64,000 bases of DNA from PNNG01 sp964577055 (GTDB lineage Bacteria > Bacteroidota > Bacteroidia > UBA7662): NCBI GenBank assembly GCA_964577055.1, contig CAZNWC010000001.1:62001-126000 (forward strand), written 5' to 3'. Position numbers and translations under genes: made by a program. The notes below the pieces were generated by a model. It was not told the origin of the DNA, did not search any database, and saw nothing but the letters and a program-made list of their open reading frames with translations. Positions 17,041-26,047 of the stretch are shown one piece after another. The first letter of the stretch is position 1; the number at the start of each line of letters is the position of its first letter.

Positions 17041-20037
17041 TTATCCTTTCACGGCCTTTTTGCCTTCAAACCATTTGGCTGTATCGAGTACCACCGCCGA
17101 GGCGATGAAAATGGATGAATAAGTACCAACGAACAAGCCAATCAACAAGGCAAAGGTGAAGCCTTTGATCACTTCGCCACCAAACAAGAACAATACAAAT
17201 ACCACCAAAATGGTTGTAACAGCTGTGATGATGGTACGGCTGAAGGTGCTATTCACCGCACTGTTGATCACCTGCTCATTGTCTTTGCCATGGTGCAAGC
17301 TGAGGTATTCGCGCAAACGGTCAAATACCACCACCGTATCGTTGATCGAATAACCCACAATGGTCAATATCGCTGCAATGAAAGCTTGGTCGATTTCCAT
17401 GCTGAACGGCATGATTTTCCAGGTCAAAGTGAAGATCGAAAGCACAAACAAAACATCATGCAACAAGGCCAGGGCAGCGCCAATGGCATAGTTCGCCTTG
17501 CGGAAACGAATCAGAATGTAAATCGAAATCACCACCAGCGAGAAAATAATCGACATGATGGCAGACGCCTTGATATCGTCGGCAATAGTGGGTCCAACTT
17601 TTTGCGAGCTCAAAATCCGATCGGCTTTGAAGGTCTCAAAATCAATAGGATTGGCCATCAACTTGGTCAAACCTTCGTAAAGCTTTTGCTCCACTTTGGC
17701 GTCCACTTCTTCACCCGACTCATTGATCAAATACGAGGTGGTGATTTTGAATTTGGTATCGCTGCCAAAGGTCTTCACTTCGGGAGCGCCTTCAAATACG
17801 CCTGAAAGTGCGCTGCGCAATTCAGTGGCTTTTTTGCCTTCTTCGAACGAAACAACATAAGAGCGTCCCCCTTTGAAATCAACGCCCAAGTTAAATCCTT
17901 GGGTAAACATGCTGATCATACCGGCAATAATTACACCACCCGAAATGACATACCACATTTTGCGGCGACGCAAAAAGTCGATGTTCAAATCGCTAAACAC
18001 CTTCATGCTCCATCCACTGCCAAAAGTCATTTCCTTTTCGCGATTCACATACCAGTCGATAATCAAACGGGTAATGAAAATGGCACTGAAAAGCGAGGTA
18101 AGGATACCAACAATCAAAGTGGTGGCAAAGCCGCGGATAGGTCCAGTACCGAAAGAGTACAGAATGATACCCGTCAGCAAGGTGGTCACGTTGGCATCGA
18201 TAATGGATGACAATGAGTTTTTGAAGCCGTCAGCAATGGCCAAACGCATGCTCTTGCCCTTTTCCAATTCTTCACGGATACGCTCAAAAATGAGTACGTT
18301 GGCATCTACCGCCATACCAATCGTCAAAACGATACCAGCAATACCTGGGAGTGTCAAAACCGCCTGCAAAGACGCAAGGACGCCAAAAATGAAGAAGATA
18401 TTGGCAAACAGCGCCACATTCGCCACAACACCGGCTTTTGCATAATACAAAATCATGAATACCAATACCAGCAACAAACCGGCAATCACCGAAATCAAAC
18501 CAGCACTGATGGCTTCAGCACCCAAACTAGGTCCTACAATCGCTTCTTCCACAATACGAGCTGGTGCGGGCAACTTACCTGCCTTTAAGATATTGGCCAA
18601 GTCTTTGGCTTCTTCAGTAGTGAAATTGCCGCTGATCGACGACATGCCACCACTGATTTCCTGATTCACATTCGGGTAAGAGTAAACGTAATCATCCAAC
18701 ACAATCGCAATGCTCTTGTCGATGTTATCGGCTGTCAATCGACGCCAGATTTTCGCACCTTCAGCATTCATGGTCATGCTTACTTCCACCTGATTGAAGT
18801 TGTCGATAGATTCACGCGCATCGGTAATCACATCGCCTTCCAATGGAGCGCGATCATCATTGCTGCGGGTTTTGATGGCAACCAAATCGAGGAATTTGTT
18901 CTCTTCTCCCCTTCCTTTCACCGTCCACAACAATTTGAGGTTACGGGGCAACAAGGCACGGGCTTCATCCATGGCCAAAATAGCATTCACCTTGGCAGTG
19001 TCGCGGATGCTGGCAGTACCCACAACCGGACCTTTCATGGCTTGTGTGCTGCCGTCTTCCCCTTGGAAAATAGCAGGCATCAAAATGGTGAACAACGGAT
19101 TTTCACGACGCGATTCGTCGATGCTCATTTGGGCACTGTCACCAGCAGCAGCGGTATCAGCAGCTGCCAATTGCTTCATCAAATCGGTTTCGCCTGCAGG
19201 AGCAATTGAATCAGCACCATTGGCTGATGTTTCGTCTTTTGCTGCATCTGTTTTCGCCAATTTATGCTTGTCGGCAAGCATTTTGTTGATTTCAAAAATA
19301 CGCTCAATGACTTCACGGCTTTCATAGGTTTCCCAAAACTCCAATTTGGCCGTTCCTTGCAAAAGGCGACGCACACGCTCGGGTTTGTCAACACCAGGCA
19401 ATTCAATGATGATACGCCCGGTTCCCTGCTGGCGCTGTATATTGGGTGATGTCACCCCAAATTTGTCGATACGGGTACGCAAGATGTTGAACGAACGGTC
19501 GATGGCTCCTTCGGTTTCCTGACGGACCAACTCAATTACCTGGGCATTCGAGCTGTTATAGTCGATTTTGCCTTGGTTTTCACGTGTGGCGAAAATGGCC
19601 GACAACTTGCCATTTGGATCAACCTCATTGTATGCCTGCTCAAAAAGCGTTACAAAATCGAGCTGGCTGTTGGCCTGACGCTCTGTTGCCAATTCAATGG
19701 CTTTGTTAAACGAGGCGTCTTTGCTGTAATTGCTCAGAGCACGAACTACATCGGCAACAGATACTTCCATCACCACGTTCATACCACCTTGCAAGTCGAG
19801 ACCCAAATTCAACTGCTGCTCTTTCACTTGTTGGTAAGTGAACGACTTTACCAAAAGATTGAACACCTTTTGGTCGGCAATCGAATCGAGATACGCTTTT
19901 TCTTTTACCGGATCACCACCGGCAAATTTGCGGGCCTTATTTTCTACCCGGTTCGAAACCAGGGTAAAGCTGAGCTGATAAATACATACCAGCGCGAAGG
20001 CGATCACGAGTGAACGGACCAATCCTTTACTTTTCAT
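17041..20037 (-). CDS. secDF: Protein translocase subunit SecDF (fused)
   Basis: 998-residue fusion of SecD and SecF, the proton-driven RND-type factor that pulls preproteins through SecYEG at the periplasmic side. The first half has an N-terminal helix, the periplasmic P1 region (LNLGLDLQGGMNVVMEV, TDKFG...PNIQRQQGTGRIIIELPGV), and the SecD membrane block with GMAVDANVLIFERIREEL (RND motif). The second half begins around FNLGVDFKGG and has the SecF motif SINDTVVVFDRLRE. A large charged insertion (about residues 250-310: KTDAAKDETSANGADS...) sits in P1, as often seen in Bacteroidota. It carries the shared terminator downstream. Confidence 0.97.
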   Translation of the reverse strand: MKSKGLVRSLVIAFALVCIYQLSFTLVSNRVENKARKFAGGDPVKEKAYLDSIADQKVFNLLVKSFTYQQVKEQQLNLGLDLQGGMNVVMEVSVADVVRALSNYSKDASFNKAIELATERQANSQLDFVTLFEQAYNEVDPNGKLSAIFATRENQGKIDYNSSNAQVIELVRQETEGAIDRSFNILRTRIDKFGVTSPNIQRQQGTGRIIIELPGVDKPERVRRLLQGTAKLEFWETYESREVIERIFEINKMLADKHKLAKTDAAKDETSANGADSIAPAGETDLMKQLAAADTAAAGDSAQMSIDESRRENPLFTILMPAIFQGEDGSTQAMKGPVVGTASIRDTAKVNAILAMDEARALLPRNLKLLWTVKGRGEENKFLDLVAIKTRSNDDRAPLEGDVITDARESIDNFNQVEVSMTMNAEGAKIWRRLTADNIDKSIAIVLDDYVYSYPNVNQEISGGMSSISGNFTTEEAKDLANILKAGKLPAPARIVEEAIVGPSLGAEAISAGLISVIAGLLLVLVFMILYYAKAGVVANVALFANIFFIFGVLASLQAVLTLPGIAGIVLTIGMAVDANVLIFERIREELEKGKSMRLAIADGFKNSLSSIIDANVTTLLTGIILYSFGTGPIRGFATTLIVGILTSLFSAIFITRLIIDWYVNREKEMTFGSGWSMKVFSDLNIDFLRRRKMWYVISGGVIIAGMISMFTQGFNLGVDFKGGRSYVVSFEEGKKATELRSALSGVFEGAPEVKTFGSDTKFKITTSYLINESGEEVDAKVEQKLYEGLTKLMANPIDFETFKADRILSSQKVGPTIADDIKASAIMSIIFSLVVISIYILIRFRKANYAIGAALALLHDVLFVLSIFTLTWKIMPFSMEIDQAFIAAILTIVGYSINDTVVVFDRLREYLSLHHGKDNEQVINSAVNSTFSRTIITAVTTILVVFVLFLFGGEVIKGFTFALLIGLFVGTYSSIFIASAVVLDTAKWFEGKKAVKG

Positions 20038-20069
20038 ATTCTTTGATTTTTGATTGATGAATTAAATGC

Positions 20070-20100
20070 TAAAAATGCTTCCGCTTCAGAGCCGGGAAGC
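20070..20100 (-). terminator. Terminator after the small secreted protein gene
   Basis: On the minus strand GCTTCC (from 20095-20100) pairs with GGAAGC (from 20077-20082) and is followed by ATTTTTAGC. It lies 27 bases past the stop at 20127 and separates that gene from secDF. Confidence 0.5.
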
Positions 20101-20126
20101 ACAACTCTTTCCAAAATTGCACAGGC

Positions 20127-20462
20127 TTATGGCGCCAAGGATGGGATGATGTGCGTAAAAAGAACTTGGTGAAGGTCAATGAGCGCATCAGGCAAGCTGG
20201 CACGAGGCAGTTCCTGTTCTCGGTCTTCACCTTCAAATACACGCCAAATGGGCATGGCTGGAAGCAAAACACGCAAGGCTACGGGCCCCTGCTGTTGGGG
20301 AAGCAACTGGAGTGCTTTTACTTCATGCGTGGTATTTTCTTCTGATGCGTCTGTTGTTTGCTCCGTAGAAGCAGCTACAGGCGCAGGCGCAGCCCATTCG
20401 GCAACCGAAGCAGCTACCAGCAGACTCAGGGCCAACCATACGATGTTAAACTTGCGCCACAT
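20127..20462 (-). CDS. Small secreted hypothetical protein, 111 residues
   Basis: I do not recognise a named family. It has an N-terminal signal peptide (MWRKFNIVWLALSLLVAASVAEWAAPAPVAAS), a Thr/Glu-rich linker, a hydrophobic middle (VALRVLLPAMPIWRVFEGED) and a C-terminal segment DALIDLHQVLFTHIIPSLAP. Small Bacteroidota proteins with a similar LFxxIISPNAP-type ending exist to my recollection, which supports a real gene, but the function is unknown. It has its own candidate terminator and is divergent from the ABC-F gene. Confidence 0.6.
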   Translation of the reverse strand: MWRKFNIVWLALSLLVAASVAEWAAPAPVAASTEQTTDASEENTTHEVKALQLLPQQQGPVALRVLLPAMPIWRVFEGEDREQELPRASLPDALIDLHQVLFTHIIPSLAP

Positions 20463-20603
20463 GGGGGGCGAATATAGAACAAAGCGAACAGCGGCACAAG
20501 TAGCCCAATAAAAAAAGCCCCCAGAGCACGCAGTGTACCCACAGCACGAAGTGCATTACCGACTCTGAGAAAAAATCGCGACCTTTGCACCAAATTTCCA
20601 AAC

Positions 20604-22226
20604 ATGATTTCGGTAAATAACCTCTCGCTCCGTTTTGGCAAACGTGTGCTTTTTGAAGATGTAAATCTCAAATTTTCGCATGGCAACTGCTATGGTATCA
20701 TCGGCGCCAACGGAGCTGGTAAATCTACCTTTCTCAAAATCCTTTCAGGCGAAATCGACCCTACCACCGGGCAAGTAAGCATCACCCCAGGCGAACGCAT
20801 GGCGGTGCTGAAACAAAACCACTACGAATTCGACGAATTTACGGTGCTCGAAACGGTACTCATGGGCCACAAAGAGCTGTATGCGGTCATGAAAGAAAAG
20901 GATGCTATCTACGCCAAAGCCGATTTCACCGATGCCGACGGCATCAGGGCCGGAGAGCTTGAAAGCAAATTTGCCGAAATGAATGGTTGGGATGCTGAAA
21001 GTGATGCTGCCATCCTGCTCAGCAACCTGAGTATCGACGAAAGTCTGCACTACAAACTTGTAAAAGAGCTCGATGGCAAGCAAAAAGTGCGCGTATTGCT
21101 TGCACAGGCTTTGTTTGGCAATCCCGACATCCTCCTGCTCGACGAGCCTACCAACGACCTCGACCTGGCCACCATCGGCTGGCTCGAAGACTTTTTGGCC
21201 GAATACCAAAACACCGCCATTGTGGTTTCGCACGACCGCCACTTTCTCGATGCCGTGTGTACCCATGTGGTAGACGTTGACTTCGGCAAAATGAATATTT
21301 ACACTGGTAACTATTCGTTCTGGTACGAATCAAGTCAGTTGGCCCTCAAGCAGCGTACTGAGCAGAACAAGAAATTAGAAGATAAGGTAAAGGAACTCCA
21401 AGACTTCATCAGCCGCTTTTCGGCCAATGCATCCAAATCGAAGCAAGCCACCAGCCGTAAAAAGGCCCTCGACAAAATCAACCTCGAAGAAATCAAACCT
21501 TCAAACCGAAAATATCCAGCCATTTTGTTCAACAACATGAGCCGTGAGGCGGGCGACCAAATACTCGAAGTCAACAATTTGAGTGTTCAGCAGCACGGTG
21601 AAACCCTGTTCAAGCATGTAAGCTTTACGGTGAACAAAGGCGACAAAATCTGCATCCTTTCGCGCAATAGCTTGGCAAGTACGGCCTTATACCAGGCCTT
21701 GATGGAAGAAATTCAACCCACCACCGGGAGCATCAAATGGGGCATCACGATCAACAAAGCCTATTTGCCCGGCGACAATTCGGAATACTTCGAAGGCAAA
21801 AAGCTCAATTTGGTCGACTGGCTGCGGGAATATTCACCTGGCGAAAAAGACGAGCAATTCATCCGTGGCTTTTTGGGAAAAATGCTGTTTTCGGGAGAAG
21901 AAGTGCTTAAAAACTGCAGCGTGCTTTCAGGTGGCGAAAAAATGCGTTGCATGTTCAGCCGCATGATGCTGCAACAAGGCAATGTGTTGTTGATGGACGA
22001 GCCTACCAACCACCTTGATCTCGAATCGATTACGGCACTTAACAACGGCATGAAAGATTTCAAGGGGACAATCCTCTTCACCACCAGTGACCATACCTTG
22101 GCACAAACGGTGGCCACGCGGATCATTGAAATTACGCCGAAGGGTTGTCTCGACAAATTGATGGAATTCGATGATTACATCAGCAGCGAATCCATTGACG
22201 CCCAGCGCGAAGCACTGTTGGCCTGA
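20604..22226 (+). CDS. ABC-F family ATPase (YbiT-like)
   Basis: Soluble tandem ABC protein that works on ribosomes rather than in membranes. NBD1 has an intact Walker A (GANGAGKST, residues 34-42) and Walker B (ILLLDEPTNDLD, 176-187), but its signature is ELDGKQK (155-161) instead of LSGGQ. NBD2 has an intact signature LSGGEK (441-446) and Walker B (LLMDEPTNHLD), but its Walker A is replaced by SRNSLAST (353-360). The inter-domain linker (about 245-305) is charged and alpha-helical as in ABC-F proteins. The closest relation seems YbiT, judged from VRVLLAQALFGNPDILLLDEPTNDLD. 540 residues, complete. It ends exactly next to the convergent PAP2 gene. Confidence 0.93.
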   Translation: MISVNNLSLRFGKRVLFEDVNLKFSHGNCYGIIGANGAGKSTFLKILSGEIDPTTGQVSITPGERMAVLKQNHYEFDEFTVLETVLMGHKELYAVMKEKDAIYAKADFTDADGIRAGELESKFAEMNGWDAESDAAILLSNLSIDESLHYKLVKELDGKQKVRVLLAQALFGNPDILLLDEPTNDLDLATIGWLEDFLAEYQNTAIVVSHDRHFLDAVCTHVVDVDFGKMNIYTGNYSFWYESSQLALKQRTEQNKKLEDKVKELQDFISRFSANASKSKQATSRKKALDKINLEEIKPSNRKYPAILFNNMSREAGDQILEVNNLSVQQHGETLFKHVSFTVNKGDKICILSRNSLASTALYQALMEEIQPTTGSIKWGITINKAYLPGDNSEYFEGKKLNLVDWLREYSPGEKDEQFIRGFLGKMLFSGEEVLKNCSVLSGGEKMRCMFSRMMLQQGNVLLMDEPTNHLDLESITALNNGMKDFKGTILFTTSDHTLAQTVATRIIEITPKGCLDKLMEFDDYISSESIDAQREALLA

Positions 22227-23012
22227 TCAAAAGCGATAAGCCAAACCTCCAGGCGTAGCCTGTAATTTGCTGCTCCTGCTGGCCAGGAAGTGACCAACAG
22301 CATGTCCAAACAAGGCGCCTGCTACCACATCACTGAACCAGTGCTTTCCTTCTGCCAACCGGCCTGCAGCCGTAATGGCTCCCATGCCATAAAAGAGCAC
22401 GGGTATCAGGCGGTTTTCATGGCGAAATGCAACACGCATCACAGCAGCAGTGGCAAATGCAGAAGTCACGTGTCCACTTGGAAAAGCATCGTGCACAAAA
22501 CCACCGAAAGGACCGGCAAACTCAAGTGGATTACCCAAAGCATCCAGGGGGCGATAGCGCTGAAAGGCATATTTGGGAATTTGCACAAGTACCCTGCTCA
22601 AGATAAATGCCTTCGCGGCCAACAATCCTGTTTCGGCCAAGTGAACATCTTTTTTCCAATAACCAATTGCCCAAAAAACGCCTGTAGCCGGCAGGGTCAC
22701 CAAACCGTTGCCAAAGGCAGCAGCAGTTTGAAACGGAAGTGACCGGGTATTTTCCCATCGGGGCAATCTATCAAAAACAGAACGGTCGAGTAAAAACCCT
22801 CCTCCAACCGCTGCTCCTGCCCAGCCAGCCTGCCGCCATGCCTTGCCATTGGCTGAAAAAGGTGCAGCAATCAAAGCGCGGGTATCGGCAAAGTACGAAC
22901 GTAGGTAGTCGCCATGAAGCGGGTGTTGCATCTCTACCGAATCGGTTTGAGCCAGGCCTTGGTGAAATCCCAATGCGCCAAACAAGACCATAAAAATGCG
23001 CAGCGCCTTCAT
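22227..23012 (-). CDS. PAP2 family phosphatase
   Basis: Membrane or periplasmic phosphatase of the PAP2/HPO family. Start chosen at the Met at 23012, which overlaps the mazG stop as ATGA and begins a signal sequence (MKALRIFMVLFGALGFHQGLAQ), giving 261 residues. The three family motifs are present: KYAFQRYRP (KX6RP), AFPSGHVTSAFA (PSGH) and GRLAEGKHWFSD (SRX5HX3D, with Gly for Ser). The substrate could be a lipid phosphate such as undecaprenyl pyrophosphate, but this is inference. The 4-base overlap indicates translational coupling with mazG. Confidence 0.9.
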   Translation of the reverse strand: MKALRIFMVLFGALGFHQGLAQTDSVEMQHPLHGDYLRSYFADTRALIAAPFSANGKAWRQAGWAGAAVGGGFLLDRSVFDRLPRWENTRSLPFQTAAAFGNGLVTLPATGVFWAIGYWKKDVHLAETGLLAAKAFILSRVLVQIPKYAFQRYRPLDALGNPLEFAGPFGGFVHDAFPSGHVTSAFATAAVMRVAFRHENRLIPVLFYGMGAITAAGRLAEGKHWFSDVVAGALFGHAVGHFLASRSSKLQATPGGLAYRF

Positions 23013-23785
23013 GGAAGCTTTTTGGCTTCGTTCCAAAAAGCGTCCATCTCCTCCAAACTCATGTTTTGCAATTGCAAGCCGCGTATTGCAGCTTGGCTTT
23101 CTAAGTATTGGAAGCGCTTGATGAATTTTTGATTGGTTTTTTCAAGGGCATTTTCCGGATTAACCTCCAAAAAACGGGCATAATTAATCATGCTGAACAG
23201 CAAATCGCCAAACTCTGCCTCCATTTGCTTGGCTCTGCCAGCGTCTACTTCCGCCTTTAACTCGCCAAGCTCTTCTTGCAACTTTGCCCAAACCTGCTCC
23301 CGATTGTCCCAATCAAATCCTACACCTCTTGCCTTTTCTTGGATGCGGGTGGCTTTTACCATCGCAGGAAGTGAGTTGGGCACTCCTTCGAGCACCGAAG
23401 TTTTGCCTTCTTTCAGCTTCAATTTCTCCCAGTTCTGCTTCACTTCCTCTTCCCCACTCACTTTTACATCGCCATAGATATGCGGGTGACGTGCAATTAA
23501 TTTTTCACAGATGCCCTGTAGCACATCGGTGATATCAAAAGCCTTGATTTCCGATGCAATTTTGGCATAAAAAACCAGGTGCAACATAACGTCTCCCAGT
23601 TCCTTTTTCACTTCCTCTAAATCGTTTTTGAGGATGGCATCGGCCAATTCATACATTTCTTCAATGGTCAGTGGCCGCAATGTTTCCATGGTTTGCTTGC
23701 GGTCCCATGGACATTGTGCTCGCAATTCATCCATAATGGTTAGCAATCGGCCAAAAGCAGCGAGACGGGGATCTTGATGTTGCAT
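23009..23785 (-). CDS. mazG: Nucleoside triphosphate pyrophosphohydrolase MazG
   Basis: House-cleaning enzyme that hydrolyses NTPs to NMP and PPi. 258 residues with two MazG domains: the first with PWDRKQTMETLRPLTIEEMYELADAI and KKELGDVMLHLVF (metal-binding Glu/Asp set), the second with GFDWDNREQVWAKLQEELGEL and EFGDLLFSMINYARF, as in the E. coli-type enzyme. An in-frame TTG lies 6 bases earlier, but the ATG at 23785 directly follows a GATATTTG box by 3 bases, so I prefer it. Its stop overlaps the PAP2 start. Confidence 0.95.
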   Translation of the reverse strand: MQHQDPRLAAFGRLLTIMDELRAQCPWDRKQTMETLRPLTIEEMYELADAILKNDLEEVKKELGDVMLHLVFYAKIASEIKAFDITDVLQGICEKLIARHPHIYGDVKVSGEEEVKQNWEKLKLKEGKTSVLEGVPNSLPAMVKATRIQEKARGVGFDWDNREQVWAKLQEELGELKAEVDAGRAKQMEAEFGDLLFSMINYARFLEVNPENALEKTNQKFIKRFQYLESQAAIRGLQLQNMSLEEMDAFWNEAKKLP

Positions 23786-23833
23786 TTCCAAATATCTGCA
23801 TAAAGCTGCGCAACACCCATAGGAAAATGGAAA

Positions 23834-24607
23834 TTAGCCCAATCCTGTTTTTACCAAATATTGCACAAGTCCTACTGTATTGGAAACACCCAATTTCCGC
23901 AGGATATTTTTACGATGTGTAGCCACTGTTAAATCACTGATGTGAAGTTGGCGGGCAATTTCTGCACTACTCAAGCCCTGGCTCAACATGCGTGCAATTT
24001 CTAGTTCCCGACGGGTTAATGGGGATGTCTGGCCACTTTCAAATACCTTTTCAGGCTCAATGTTATGCCATGAAGGCCGGCCCTCGAGGCCGATAATGGA
24101 CATAACAGGTTTGGTTTCCGTTTTCAAATGCGTGATATCGGTATGGATACCTAAGGTGAATAACTGAGCACCGGCCTCATCTTGTCGGAGGCTGACAGTT
24201 TGTTGCAACATACGTTTGTAGGTACCATTGGCGCATCTGAACCGAAAATCGAAGCTGACCTTATAATAGTACAATTCCTCCGGGCTAACTTGACTCACCA
24301 ATTGATTGGCAATTGCTTGCTGGCTATCAACGTAAAAGCCCTGATCATCGGGATGGATGCAATCCAAAAATTGCTTCAAATCGAAAGTACTTGCATCCCA
24401 GCCTGTGATGGCTTCAAATGGGTTACTGATGTATTCAAAAGCAAGTTTCTTGACGTTGAAAACATAAAAATAGAACTCTCCTACAGCAAACAAACCCAAC
24501 ATGCGTTTATGCAAGTCAAGTTCGAATTGAAGGGCATCTGCTTCTGAGGCAAACCCTTGACTGTGCCAAATTTCTTGGAGCTTTATATAAACCGGATTCT
24601 TTGCCAT
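23834..24607 (-). CDS. PAS domain LuxR-type transcriptional regulator
   Basis: 257 residues from the Met at 24607 (MAKNPVYIK); the frame opens 12 codons earlier without support. The N-terminal half holds a PAS-like fold (FYFYVFNVKKLAFEYISNPFEAITGWDASTF, HPDDQGFYVDSQQ, and the PAC-like RFRCANGTYKRMLQQTV). The C-terminal 65 residues are a LuxR/NarL helix-turn-helix (LTRRELEIARMLSQGLSSAEIARQLHISDLTVATHRKNILRKLGV). No receiver domain is present, so the PAS domain is the probable sensor. The HTH resembles that of the response regulator at 28293. The ligand and targets are unknown. Confidence 0.87.
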   Translation of the reverse strand: MAKNPVYIKLQEIWHSQGFASEADALQFELDLHKRMLGLFAVGEFYFYVFNVKKLAFEYISNPFEAITGWDASTFDLKQFLDCIHPDDQGFYVDSQQAIANQLVSQVSPEELYYYKVSFDFRFRCANGTYKRMLQQTVSLRQDEAGAQLFTLGIHTDITHLKTETKPVMSIIGLEGRPSWHNIEPEKVFESGQTSPLTRRELEIARMLSQGLSSAEIARQLHISDLTVATHRKNILRKLGVSNTVGLVQYLVKTGLG

Positions 24608-24752
24608 GTGTGTGTGCCGCAATGCTATTAAGTATCGGCCCAAAATACAATACCCAATTCAGGTGATTTTTTGGTCAAATACGCAAAGGGCATTTCCCCT
24701 TGCCCCAAGAAAATTCAAGCGTTACGGAACAAAACTCCTCGTCAGAACCTTT

Positions 24753-24760
24753 TATCTTTG
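24753..24760 (+). promoter_or_regulatory. TAnnTTTG -7 box for the NqrM-like gene
   Basis: TATCTTTG, perfect consensus, ending 17 bases before the ATG at 24778. Confidence 0.55.
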
Positions 24761-24777
24761 TACTTTAAATCATCGAC

Positions 24778-24984
24778 ATGTTTCCCGTACTCATACTCAC
24801 ATTAGGCTTATTACTACTCGGAATTGCCGGATTGTCTATCAGGCTATTGGTATTGAAACAAGGTGAATTTCGCGGAACATGCGCCAGCAATAATCCAATG
24901 TTGGCACAAAAAGGTGTTGATTGCGGTACCTGCCCAAGTCGATACAAGGGCGAATGCGCTGCTTCGGGCAAACATGCCCACTGA
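24778..24984 (+). CDS. Small membrane-anchored cysteine protein, NqrM-like
   Basis: 68 residues: one N-terminal transmembrane helix (residues 3-26) then a short domain with Cys35, Cys49, Cys52 and Cys60 (GTCASNNPMLAQKGVDCGTCP). This layout, a helix followed by a Lys, a Gly-x-Cys and a later Cys-x-x-Cys, resembles NqrM (DUF539), the factor needed to assemble the metal site of the Na+-translocating NADH:quinone reductase. NqrM is normally encoded beside apbE and the nqr genes, and here apbE is the convergent neighbour 7 bases away. The similarity is by eye and short, so the name is tentative. Confidence 0.6.
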   Translation: MFPVLILTLGLLLLGIAGLSIRLLVLKQGEFRGTCASNNPMLAQKGVDCGTCPSRYKGECAASGKHAH

Positions 24985-24991
24985 AATAGAT

Positions 24992-26002
24992 TTAAGGCGC
25001 TTCAATAACGAGCTTCTGCAAGCCCGGCGAAATATATTGCTGTAATTTACCCTCCGAATCGCTGTAAATCAATACGGCTTCGAGCGATTCTTCACGCTCA
25101 ATCAAAGATTTCGCTGCTTCAAATCCCATGACCATACATGCTGTGGCGTAGGCATCGGCGGTCATGCAATCCGCTGCTACAACCGAAGCACTAAGCAGAT
25201 TGCTCAATGCAGGATATCCGGTCTTCGGATGAATGGTATGGGCATACTTTTGTCCGTTTAACGTATAAAAATTCCGGTAATTCCCCGAAGTGGCCATGCT
25301 CCGATTGATCAGTGGTAAGCTCAAATGCAAATCACGTTGGGTTCCGCTTTGGTCTTCAATGGGCTTTTCAATGCCGGCAATCCAATGGAAACCTTTGGCT
25401 TTTTCGCCAGATGCCCGGAGCTCTCCGCCAATTTCAACGATATAATTTTTTGCCCCTTGCGATTCGAGATACAGGGCCACCATATCTACACCATAACCCT
25501 TGGCAATGGCACTGAAATCGACCACAACACCGGAAGGCTTTACCATACTGTCACCCGAAAGGCGCAATTTTTCCCAACCTACAAATTGACGTAAAGAATC
25601 AATAAGGTTGCTGTCGACTTGCTCAGCCATTTTTTGAAACCCAAATCCCCAAGCATTCACCAAGGGACCAACCGTGGGATCAAATGCCCCATCGCTTTTT
25701 AGCCAAACTTCAGCCGATTTCAAGAAATTGATGCGCACTGCCTCGTCCAGCAAAGCCCCAGAAGTTGATTGATTGATACGTGAAATGGTGGAGGTTGGAA
25801 TATATGTCGAAAGACTGGCATTTACCGCCAAAAGTACGCTGTCTACACCTGCTTGAAGCTGCGCTAAATTTTCACCAGCATACACCACATGATAGGTGGT
25901 GCCCATGGTATCTCCCTCCATTTTATGCAAAAGCTCGTCCGCTGGACCGGTACAACCTGCCAAAATCAAGAAAACAAAACCAAAAAGACCCATTTTTTTC
26001 AT
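24992..26002 (-). CDS. apbE: FAD:protein FMN transferase
   Basis: Periplasmic lipoprotein that covalently attaches FMN to Thr or Ser of target proteins such as NqrB/NqrC or RnfG. The start is ATG 26002, which begins the lipoprotein signal MKKMGLFGFVFLILAGC; the earlier frame opening at 26047 is upstream of the promoter box. Motifs include MGTTYHVVYAG near the N-terminus, DFSAIAKGYGVDMVA, NYIVEIGGELRASG, HTIHPKTGYPA and the metal-binding region ADCMTADAYATACMVMG. 336 residues, complete. A TACCTTTG box lies 4 bases before the ATG. Confidence 0.94.
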   Translation of the reverse strand: MKKMGLFGFVFLILAGCTGPADELLHKMEGDTMGTTYHVVYAGENLAQLQAGVDSVLLAVNASLSTYIPTSTISRINQSTSGALLDEAVRINFLKSAEVWLKSDGAFDPTVGPLVNAWGFGFQKMAEQVDSNLIDSLRQFVGWEKLRLSGDSMVKPSGVVVDFSAIAKGYGVDMVALYLESQGAKNYIVEIGGELRASGEKAKGFHWIAGIEKPIEDQSGTQRDLHLSLPLINRSMATSGNYRNFYTLNGQKYAHTIHPKTGYPALSNLLSASVVAADCMTADAYATACMVMGFEAAKSLIEREESLEAVLIYSDSEGKLQQYISPGLQKLVIEAP

Positions 26003-26006
26003 GCCG

Positions 26007-26014
26007 CAAAGGTA
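26007..26014 (-). promoter_or_regulatory. TAnnTTTG box 4 bases before the apbE ATG
   Basis: TACCTTTG then CGGC then ATG on the minus strand, which implies a leaderless mRNA and settles the apbE start at 26002. Confidence 0.55.
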
Positions 26015-26047
26015 GTTGATGCGACCTGAATTCTGTAAAGTTACCAC

